The notes below the pieces were generated by a model. That model was not told the origin of the DNA, ran no database searches, and was given only the letters and a program-made list of their open reading frames with translations. A stretch of 64,000 nt of DNA from contig VXAU01001112.1 in assembly GCA_013399695.1 (NCBI GenBank), forward strand, positions 1 through 64,000. Direction: 5' to 3'. A program made the translations under genes and the position numbers. Shown one piece after another: positions 13,201-25,200 of the stretch. Source of the DNA: Formicarius rufipectus (lineage: Eukaryota > Chordata > Aves > Passeriformes > Formicariidae). Positions within the stretch are counted from its first letter, which is position 1. Every line of letters starts with the position of its first letter.

Positions 13201-16200
13201 ATGGATATGAATGACAGTGTGCCCCAATACAAAGAGATTACTGCTGACTCTGTCCAAGAGACGGAAAGGTAAAATGATTAAATTGATGGCATAACCTTTT
13301 AAAATAAAATTTTTCCTACATCTGAAAAGTGAATGTGACTCTGACTAAGAACTTATAGATGTGAATTTATTAGGAACAGGTATTTTTCTTCCAACAGTAT
13401 TGTTCCCTGCAGTTCTGGCAATTCCTGTGTGCTTAGTTGCTAAACAGCCCAAATAGCACATCTCCATCTTTTCCAGAGAAAGGGAGAAGACACAGATCCA
13501 GGGTTTGAGAGAATATGTGTGTTTTCTGCTTTCTCTTTTTCCTTCACAACTCTGTATGTGGGGATGATGTGACCTGACATAGGATGGTGGGGTGGCAGTA
13601 GCTTCCTTTGCCCTCATTATCTTCTGAGCTATTTCCCTCCACTGTTTAGGATAAGGTGTTATTCAAGTGGTAGGAGTCAGCTTTCATATACACCATTTTA
13701 AACATGCTGTGGTTCTCCTCTTCTTCATCACGGCACCAGTCAAACTACTCTAACACGCAGCTGAGAGAATGAATGAGAATCAAATCAAGGCAATGTCCAT
13801 AGTGGAAGAGATCCAAGACTGGAATATAACACTCTGCTGCCATATGTTTCTTGTGTCTTTTGCACCCAAGCTCAGAAAATGATTAAGCAGACACACAGCT
13901 CTTCTCCTGGGATTATTTATTTACTTGTATAAATGTTTGAAATATCATGCTGAAAGAGAAAATAACTAATGGTAATACAAACATCTTATGGCACTTGTAT
14001 GAATTTGCTACCCTATTTTTGCAAATCATGCTAGAGGCCTGACAGTTAGTCAGAAGTGGTAATGAACTTCTAACAGTGTTTATAGTTAAAGACATTTTAA
14101 AAACATGTAGTATTAGTCATTTTCAGTCTACTAACTTTTGTTTTTCTTCGTGCAAATATCCAGTGTTCATAATGCAGCACAAATCCTGCCAAATGGGCCT
14201 GAAAGCAGCAGAATTCCCAGTTCTGATATTTTTAAGAGCTTCAGAATTATCTAAATAACTTTCTTTTAAATACCTACCTTGTGCCTCCATTTCATTCCTT
14301 TTTGAGTGTGTTAATAACAAATGTTTCTCAGCTTTGGGTGAGAGTGTGCCACAAGTACTCCAGAACTGACTAGAGAGCTGTGTCCTTCTTGATGTGGATC
14401 TGGTGCAGATTCAGGATTCTGGTGATCCTGAATCACAGCAATACAATTACAGAAGAACAAAAAAAACCTCTGTATTTAAGAGAACGATGTTGTAGTGGTT
14501 TTTTTTTGTTGTTGTTGTTTGTTTTGGGTTTTATTTTTAGAACCTAGTAAATGTGATCCATCACACTGCCAGAAAATGGACTACACTTATTTTAGTTCTT
14601 TACAGTTAACTTTTGGAAATATTTGTACTGTACTCAAAGTGTTTCATATAATAAATCCAAATTCAAGTCAAGAATTTGAATCTACTGTTCCCTGTCAAAG
14701 GGTATTTCATAAAAAGTTAGGAAATTGAAATCTATAATACAATATATACTACTAATAGTTATCACTTGGAAAGAGGTGGACCTATGCACATGCCTGTTCT
14801 ACTATGGAAGACAGTGATTTGAAGCTGAGCTTCTTTCCTGATAATCCAACAAAATATAGGGTATATTTGATAAAGGTATTTCAATTTTGAAGCAATGCTC
14901 ACACTCTTCAAAGACTGTGAAAAAAAAAAGAAAAGGACCATACTGAATTTTGGTTTCTCCTCTGAGCATTATACTTCTGTTAGAGTTTCTGCTCAGGTGA
15001 ATATTTTATTATATCAAGTTAATCAGTAAGGGTAGAGGCAGGGAAATGGTATCGTATTCACGTTGCATCTTAACTCTCCAAGGTCGACAGTGGTGGGCTC
15101 AAACTCCTTTGGTCGTTGCAGCAAGTGATCTAGCACCAGGTTCAGTGCTGTCAATCTAACCTCCAGCATTATTGTCTTTTCCATCAGAAGATATTTGATA
15201 AATTTGATTCAGTGTTTGTTGTGATCAAAATTGTTCTGAATATAAACTTAGACATAAAAAGTCACAAAGATCCTTTCCAGAAACCATCTCAAACTAGCTT
15301 TTGGAGATTACATACACTGAACGTATTTCAAAGAATTTCCTTCCTCCAAAATCAGAGGAAGTTTTATTTGCTCATCTCCATTATCCATACTAACCAGTTG
15401 GGGTTTTATGTAGAGGACTGAGGTAGCTTGTTTTACTTAAAAGAGTAAGTAAATCAATATTTTCCATAAGGTAGAGGATCTGTACACTAACAGTAATACA
15501 AGCATTTCCAGAAAATCAAGGTTCTTTAAGTGAAAAAAGACACATGCAACTACTGTAAGGTATAAAATATTGCTGCATCTTTTAAAAATTGGATTTTAAA
15601 TGAATTTATGTAACACTGCAATTTAAAGTCATAGTCAGAGAAATTTAAGATGATTTGTTTTTTCTTTCTCTAGTGTTGTACCTGTGCCTTAATAATTATG
15701 TTTTCAATTCATTTAATGTAGCACGTGTTTGTTTTTTATGGATAACTCAGAGTACTTACCACTCCAGTAATGCTAATTATTGCAAATGAAAAAAAAATCT
15801 GCATATTTGGGGTCAAATTAAAAAGTAGCATAATTTTGTGTAACTGTCCTGATTTCATTGTGTTACCTCTTTTTCTTTTTTTTTTTTTTCTTTATCTAAA
15901 AAAATCATCATTTTGTAAAAGGTTGATCTATGTCTGAAATGTTTAACAGGGTATCCAAGTATATATTTTCTGTATTTTTCATTATTTATAACATAGGTGA
16001 CCAATTTATAGCAACTTCATTTCTATCCTTTTTCAGATTTGTTAAAGAACTGCTGGAAAAGAAAGTAAGTAGAGTTCTCCTTTGCATCCACTTTTGTATT
16101 CAGAAGGTGCTTTGTGAATATAAGAAACAATTAATCATGCTGTTCAAAGATGTTTTCTTTGTGAGAAATAAATATACATCTTTCCATGTAATAGACATAT

Positions 16201-19200
16201 ATCATCAGTCTGAAAAATGTTCTGCTAGCCATGTTGTTGAAAAATGAATTTGTAATAGTGTAGAATTGGTTTTCTGTGGTCGGAGCAAAGTGGAATAATG
16301 CTTTTCTATTACTTTAAAATATCTGACTTCCCAGAAAGGATCATCTTCTGTTAAAGAAAGGTGGAATGCAGTTACTTACTCTGTGGCATATAAGTAGACT
16401 AATTAAAGAAGTTCTCACTGGAAGAAATCAATGTTTTTTCAGTACAGTTAGTAATCCACTCTAAAATTAATTTTTTTGGTCAGGATGTCTTACAGTGTGT
16501 TTTAAAGAAATTCAGGTTTACACTCTTGTGGTAAACATAGAAATTTACACCCCAATATCACAAGCAGGAGTGCTTTTCTTATCAGCCTTTACTTTTCAGT
16601 GGCTTTTTTGACATTCTGTCTCAAAATATTCAAGAGCAAATGCCTTGAGTTTAATGCCTAACTCATATGCATTAGCACAGTAAATTAGCCAATCTGCAAA
16701 GGCCTGAGCATCTTTTGTCTGGAAGATGATATAAGAAACTGCAATCCAAATTATCATATGCTGACTTCTGCACAACTCTTGCCTGTGACTGAAGACAGAA
16801 TTGTAATGCTTTTGTCTATTTTTTATGAAAATTTTAATCTAGACATGCAAAGTGTAAACCTCTGTAGCTCTACTCTTGGTGTCTTCACTGTTCCGAAGTG
16901 TAGCTTATCTGATTCTATCACTATTCTCCCTATCTGTGAGTATAGGGATAGTTTGTTGCTTTTATGAGTGGAGAAATCCAAGAAGCCAGTGGCCCTTTTT
17001 TTTACAGAAGGCTGCAGTTTTCTATCATTATATCTTTGATAGTCACAGAAGTGGAACTCAGGAAACTGTCTGGTCATTCATCTGACTTGTCATAATGCAT
17101 GTAGGACTGTCAGCACATATGAAAAAGTTTCTGGTGCTTCTGAAGACTGGTAAAATCTCAGTGACTTGATGGGAGAGTTCTAATGAAAATGAATTCTTTA
17201 ATGCGGTTCATTAGAATTGTTTTAAAACCTCCCCACTTTATTCTCTGTTTGTGAGATGAAATGTCTAGTAAAAGTAAGGAAATTACTGTAAAACTTAATT
17301 TCAGTTGGTGAGGATGCAATATGCAATAAGCAATGTAGACGAAATGTAATTGCCATGTAAATGCTAGTCCTAATTATGGTTACTGACACACACACATATA
17401 TATAGAATACAAAGCCTCTATTTTTAATATTTTCAGTATCCAAGAGTACTGCCTGTAATAACCCCCCGCTTTGGCCCTTCCTGCACGGAAGACTTGCTAT
17501 GTGCACTTGGTGATTTAGCACAGGCTCGTGATCTCCATGTGCAGGTAAGCTCTGTGAGCTTGTGTGCAGTTTCAGGAGCTTCCACAGACAGCATACTGAC
17601 CAGGGAGCTTTCATGATTTCAGGAAAGCCACTTAAGCCACTCCACGTTGGAGTATCTTTTTAATTCCTCTGAAAATACTAACGGTGCTGTAGAAGAACAT
17701 TGTAACTTGTACAGGAAATGAGAAGGCTCATAGCTGGGAGGATGCACAGTTCAGCAAGTCCCAGTGCATGGTCATGCAAGAAGACTGGCAACCTGTACCA
17801 AAGGGTGGAGCAATCCTTGGGTTGCTGAAGTTTGCTCTCTCTCAAGTCTGTCTTCCTGCCTTCTGTTGTTTCTCTACAAACCAGATTTAGTAGATAAAAG
17901 TTTTACTCATCTTTGTACTTTACATAACATTGCTAATTTTGCTGTGGGATTTTCAGTGTGATAAAGTTGCTGTGTTTAAAAAAAGACATATTTTAAAGCT
18001 TTCAGATGTGTTGAAGTATTTGGTGGTGGTGTTTGTGGGTTGGGGGTTTTTTGTTTGTTTGTTTGTTTTGTTACATGGATCTAAGCATATACTGTTTTAA
18101 AACCTATGTGAAGTTTTTCATTACAAAGTGGGAATTTTGAAAATATCTGCCCCAATTGGAGTAGGGAAGGGTTGGATTTTTGTCTGAGACCGGTAATTAA
18201 TTGGCCCATCTGAAGATACATGGAGGAGCTACCTGTATGTTGCCCTGATCTCAGAATCCACTCAATTGTAGTCTGGTTCTCTCTTACACCTCACAAGCCT
18301 ATCATGTATTATTTTATCTACTGTTTCAACATTTGACCCTAATTGGCCGTTATGTCACCACTCTACTGGGATGAAGGTGCATACCATCTCAGGTTACATT
18401 TAAAGAAAAAAATGAAACTACTCCTTTGGATCCCAGGTATCTCTCTGATGAAAAGAGAAGCCCAAGGACTAGATATAACTATAGACTTTACAAATACTAG
18501 TTTCCATCATTGTGTGTTTAGCACCAGTAGGTTACTCAGAAGGTTGTAATGTGAGGTTCAAAGCTATATGAAGCATTCACTGCTATGTATTTTCCTATTG
18601 CAGAGTCACATAAGTGAGAATGAAGAAGAAGTCAAACTTGTGGAGAACATGTTTCCTGCCTACCAGAATTACACTGAGTTGTATGATAAAAACAAGCTGC
18701 TAACCAGCAAGGTAGCTGCATAAGAACTTCCACAGTATAGCTTAAATTAATGTGTATAGAGAATGTGGTGGTTTACTGTATTTACCTGGAAAGTCTGTGT
18801 TGTTTTGTCAAGGTCAGTGACATCTGGGGGATAGTAAATTTGTTTTATGTTCTCTGTTGAGATGTTGGAACTTTAGACAATCCCATGGTTTTCCTAAATG
18901 TTTTAGGGGAGATGAACAATAAAGATATTTTATCCTCCCTTATCCATTTTCCAACGGCTTCAAAGAGGATCAGGGCAGTGAGATTAGGAGTTGTTATTTG
19001 TAGGAGCTGGTAATTCCTGGACAATACCCAGTTATCCCTATATGACAATGTTCTTGCATATTGGTTTGCCTGAAGATTTCCTGTGTGGTGTTACAGTAGG
19101 ACCAACAGTTTTCTAAGGAAAAAAAGCCAGTTCTGTGTCACAACCTCACATGCAGACAGATACACATTACTGCTCTGATTACCCAAAAGCACTCTAATAA

Positions 19201-22200
19201 TATTATATGAGTTTTCCTAGAATTGAGAGGCACAGTGGCCTGAAGAATTGAAATTCATTAAAGCCTTATGCTGGTGAGGTAAATGTAAACAGATCTGATA
19301 CCAGCCCACAGTGATTACAGGTTGGAGTGCCAGGCATACGTTACTAGATAGTGGAGAGCCCATGCAAAACTGAATACAAACAGCTCAACTACAGTCAGAG
19401 TGCATAAACATCAGTCAAGTTATTTAAAAATTTAGGAGAGAATTTTAAGAAGTGCAAAAGGCAGCTGAAATCTCCCTGGGAATTAACTACTGAGCTCCTG
19501 TTTCTGTATTTGAAATTGTACCCCAGTAAATTACTTGTTTTCTGTTCTTTTCAGATGACAAATTAGTGTGAACTACTGAAGTATGTACACAGTATTAAGC
19601 TTTGTTTTCTAGCACAGTCCTATGCATGCTGATTTGATGTGTCAGTGAGTGTACTAAAGAGAATATTAGTGCTGTAAAAACATAGATCTTAATTCTGTCA
19701 GACTTTTGTATGGCCAGACGTGAAAATGGTCACTAAAAATGATGGCTACTGGTGCTTTCTGGAACCATGCTTCTGACAGTTTGGGAAAGCATTCTGTTAA
19801 ACATAAGCAGAACAGAACCTCACACATTCTCCTCTACCCAGCTGCTAAAACTAAGACATCAAATCAATTTTAAGAGTGTTTTAAAATCATGGTTTTTTTG
19901 GAGTTGTTGCTGAAATATTTCCTTCTTTTTAGAAAACAATACAGATCAGCAGAGGTACAGGTATACTTCAGCAGCTACCATAAGTATGTCCTTAACTGAA
20001 GATATGACAGTCCTCCTTGCATTTTCAGCTGCACTGAGCTTGATGAGTGCTATTAGGAGGTACTCGGTGGAAATAGTCTCTGCGCCATTCTCATTTTTAT
20101 AAGCAGATTGCAAGATCTAACAGAGCTCTTGCTCTTCTCTTACTATGGGCATTTGGCATATGAGGTAATGCCAGTTACATTTGTCTGGGAATAATTGGTT
20201 TACATACAATTAAATTATACTATCCTATACATCTGTGTTTTATGTGTACTACTTGTGAATTGATTTTTAAAGCCAGCTCTGTATACTAGGAAGTAAACAT
20301 CATTACCATTTGCATAACAAATTAGATTATCTTAACCAATATTGCATATATGTATTTATCTATATCCACCTGATCAAATCTTTAGACAGGCAATGGGAAA
20401 CATGCTAGGAGTACATATATCTTCCGCCTGCCCCAGCTCGTGTTGCAGGCGTGGCTGCAGTGCCACATTTGTGTCATTCGGTGGCAGAGAGGACAAGGCG
20501 AGGTCTTCCCCTGGTGCTCTGACCCACGTGGGCTCCCAGGATTGCTCAACAGCCTGACATTATTGCTTTTCTGTTTGTATGTTACACTTGAGAGGCGGTG
20601 GGCGTTGGCCGAGTGGCGTAGGCCCCCGCCTGTGGAGCCAGCTCCTCCTCTGAGTACGCCGGTTTGAATCCCGAGGAACTCGCTGTCGCCGTCAGAGCGT
20701 GCTCGGCCGTGGCAAGATGAGCCTCAGGAGTAAAGGGAGTGGGGCCAGTTCTGCGCACCCTGTGCCTCACTTAAAAAATCCATTGCGCAGGCTTATCCCA
20801 AGATCTTCGTTCGCGAAGTCCAGCCAACAACTTATATCTTCCACTGTATCTGAGATACTCCTGGTCCTCCATGTTAAAATCTCCATTTTAGTTTTGAAAT
20901 ATAAATCATAAGGTTACTACGATGCCAGGAGAATTGGGGAATTCTTGCTCCCTGAAGGTCTTAGGTCACAGCGGTCACTGCTAGAGTCAGCACCCTACCT
21001 TCTTACATTAATAAATGGAAAAGAGCTGAGGGAATGATCTCTCAGACATGCTGAAGTTAACCAGAGCTTTTTCTTGTGGATTTTAAGAGCTTCACTGAAG
21101 AAGTGCATTAATTTCAATTGACGGTAATGTGTCGTTTTGCAAAACTTACAACCACTGAAGTAAATGCAATGTTGAGTAAATTGGTGATTTTCTTTTTCTT
21201 TAGACAGTGATGGCTCATGCCTGTTATCTTTCTGAAGAAGAACTGAAACTTTTTAGTCTTCGTGGAGCTGCAATTTCACATTGCCCCAATTCTAACTTTT
21301 CGTAAGTTAAAAAAGAAAAAAAAAGTTAAAGAAGAATGTTGTATAATTAATTAAAATTTGTTCACTTAGTACCGAGTCCATGCTACCATTGCAATGCTAT
21401 TAACATGAGTGACATTGGATTGAACATTACTATTCATGGCCCACTTCTGTGCAGTGTTCCCTGGACCGATTTGTGATTTTTCAGTCTAGTTATTGTATCT
21501 ATACATATATTTACATCTATATGAATTTTTTTTTTTAGAAAATTTGTTTCTTTTGACTCCTCTATCAATGTCAGATTCAGGCCATCACCTTCCCCCAAAA
21601 TTATGTTTATGTTTTGGGGAAAGGGACTATATGGTCTTTTACTAAGCAGAAATAAAATAATGCATGGTATCCACCAAACACCATGGATACCATTCTGTGT
21701 AAGAACAGAATCTATTGCACACATTCCAAGAGCCGTTGTCATAAAATGGCTGTGCAGCCCTGCTCTTCCTGAACATGTTTCTTCTTACAATCCAGGTTGC
21801 GCAGTGGTGTCTTAAATGTGCGAAAGGTCCTGGAACACAATGTGAAGCTTGGTCTTGGCACAGGTCAGTAGTTTGCTGGAAAAATTTTTGTTTGTTTGTT
21901 TGTGCAAACCATTGGGAGACACAAAAACATACCCTGCTGTTCATATTTAAAAGTCAACACGTCTCCAACTTACAGTCCTGCTTTTTCTCCCCCACTATTT
22001 CTAGAGTAAGGAGCTGTACAGTATTGAAATATAGGGCTGGTCCGAAAGTGTTTCAAAAGAAAAAAAAAATAATGAAGAGTTGTGTTCCTGTTGTGAGAGT
22101 AAACAGAGTTTGAACAAATTCTCAGGTTTATGTTGTTGTTTTGTGTTCTCTTCACCTGACTCTGTGTGAGAACACCTTTATCAAGAATTATGCGTTCAGT

Positions 22201-25200
22201 GACAGGGCTTAGGAGAAAAACTTCTTGTATTTACCACATCTGTCTCTTTACAACTTTTGACAGAAATTTAAATAGAGAATTATGCTGAAGCTTGTTTCTA
22301 AGAGTCTCATCCATTCTAGATGTTGCTGGTGGATATTCAGCTTCTATGCTTGATGCTATCAGGAAAGCAATGATGGCATCTAATAGCCTTCAGATCAATA
22401 AAGTGAATGAAACAGGACTAACTCTTGAAGAAGCTTTTCAACTTGCCACTCTGGGAGGAAGCCGAGGTAAGAAGAAAATTCTTTAGTGTGTACAGAAAGA
22501 ACTACAGCTCCTTTTCTTATTATGTCCCCTTGTCTTCGTGGAAGAATCACAGATTTTCTGATGCCAGAGTGAAGTCTAAAATGGTATCTGGTGGGCAGAT
22601 ATCCTCCAGTCTCTCATACTCATGCTAGGCTTATTACAGAAAGGTACTCATGGATATTGAGAGTTTAATAATGCAGTATCAATGTTTTTTTCCAGGGTTG
22701 TATATTTGCTTTGCAAAGATCCTCAGACTTCTTAGTCATAAGGTTGTATGTGCATGTATATTTATCACACCAATTGGAAATTTGTTTTCTCAGCAAGCAT
22801 CACATAGAGAAAAAACTGCAGTTACTGTATGATCATGCATCCTGTTTGTCGTCAGTTTCTAATTTTGTTTCTGCTTTTTGAGCTGACAGTGAGGCAGTTT
22901 GTCACAAATCAGAACATCATGCATCATTTCTCACTCAGACAAAAGCACAAAATTTAAACAAGATATTGACCATGGTTGTTTAAGACACAGTTGTATCTGC
23001 TGAATAGTCATATCGTATATGGGTTATGCTGGCTCAATGGCAAATTTAGTCATGATCAGTGTGCATGTACTAATATATACAATTTCAAAATTTTAGTGGA
23101 ACTGGTATGATTTAGCAAAGACCAAATTCACACATAAGTAAAAACTTACTACTATTTCAGTTAGCACAAATGAATTCAGAACTGAGGAACTGGTCAGGCT
23201 TTTCAGTGTAACATTTTTGTAGCTGTCAGAAAGCGTGATTGGGAACTATTAATGGAAGTTTGAAAAATGTAGTGAAAATGCATCAAACAGGTCTTCTAAG
23301 GACTGTATTTGAATTCTTGGAGGGTGTAATGGGGAAAACAGAGAAGATAAAAGGTGGACAGGGAACAAAAAAAGATCTTTTCCCCACAGTATATGCTGTT
23401 CTATGAAGAGTGAGAATAAGTTAGATAAACCACAGAAAGGAAAACTTATAAAAATCCAATATTCATATGTGGTTTCCTTTCCCAGCTACCCTTGTGCTTT
23501 TTCTATCTTAGGTTTACTTAGTAAAGTGTTAATTTTATGTATTACTTTGATCTGTTTTATTCTTCTTTGGAATTATTTGCTTTGTTTAAGACTCCTAAAC
23601 ACTTGTCACCGTCTTGTGCTTAATCTAAAAATTGCATTCTGCTCAAAAACCTGAAGGAATATGTGATCATTTTAATTGAAACTAGTAAGTAGTCAAAATA
23701 TTTCATCATTTTTAGGAGTTTAAACATATTTAAGATATTGTGCTATTCCTGCAACACACAAACTCCACTGAAGGCTGAATTTCTTTTGTCAGCAATCTGA
23801 AAATAAGTGAACAAGTTGTTTGCAGATATTATCCTCTTTGATAACTTAGTTTCAGAGAATTCACAGATACTTTCTACAACGTAAAACTCTCCTAGTTTAT
23901 TTCCAAAGAGATATAAAGGCATCTCTTTAGATATTCTAAGCACTTTCAAGCACCCAGTCACTGAAGATGAGTATGCAGGTTTTCAGTGTATGCAAACCTG
24001 AGAACTAGAGACTGTAAGGAAGCTTTGAAAAAAAAAAAAAAGGTAAATATAGAGTACAAGAAAAGCCTTACCTGTGGATATAAGACCTTCAGATCTGACT
24101 GTGATTTTTTTTCCACACCACATTATTCTTTGTTCTTGCTTATTACAATTAGTTATCCTCACTGTACACCTCTTATTTTATGTTTATANATATATGTTAC
24201 TACTGTAATAGGTCTATAAACCTGTCAAAGTTGCTTTAACTGTTTAAAAAATGAAATTTAATACTGCCTCACCTAGCTGAGTGTTATTGTATACTTTACT
24301 GTTTCTCTGACCTAATTTCATTGCCCCTTTTGGAGTTTTGATGTTTTTGTAGTGTAACCAATTGTTTCTTAAATTCTTGCATTTTTTAAGAGTTTCAGAT
24401 GCTAACATACTGTGTTTTTCCTCCTAATCATCTAAATTCTTGTTTTTCTTATGAATATCTCAAGTAAGTTGTCATGTGCTTCTATTTGGTGGGAAGAGGC
24501 AGGTACTGAAGATGTGTTTTTGAGCATATTTTCTTTCTCAGCTCTAGGACTAGATGATGTGATTGGAAACTTTGAGGTGGGCAAAGAATTTGATGCTCTG
24601 CTAATCAACACGAAAGCTTCAGATAGTCCTTTTGATGTGTTCTCTGCTGATAATTTTGAGGTAATCAGAACAGGATTATTGTTCAAAAAATTAATGGAAA
24701 CTATGTGGGGAAGGTCTCTGTTATAGACAAAGTCCCTTGAGAGGTATTCTGGTGACAGGAATCAGGTGTATTACACCACTCCTGTCTGTGCTTCAGCTCC
24801 AGAGGTTCAGTGTTTGTTTTTCTTTAGAATCTTGCTGTCCTCAGTAACAGTCCCGTAACACCATGAGCAAAAATGCATGTGATATTTTTAATCCATGTTT
24901 TATTAGCCCAAGATGGTAATTAGAGTTAGCTATTTCTACTGACAGATGGCAGCCAAGAAAAAGGAATTTAGTTTTAGTGAACACTTTGAGTTCAAACTGA
25001 AAACTGGCAACCTGCTCCCAGAGAAAGGTTTGATTGCCTTAGCTGCATTGCTGTTATAAAACTAAGCAAGAACTCAAGGCAGTTAATATGAGTTAGAAGT
25101 ACAGTTTTTATGTTAATGATAGAGAAGTGTTGGCCTCATGCAATGGGCACAGCTTCTCATACAAAAACCTTCTCTGACTGAAAAAGATCAGTAACAGCAG

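Noticed and set aside
20599..20680. Functional tRNA-Leu or tRNA-Ser gene
   Set aside because: A- and B-boxes are good but the acceptor stem and part of the T-stem do not pair, and the sequence continues into a dispersed repeat.
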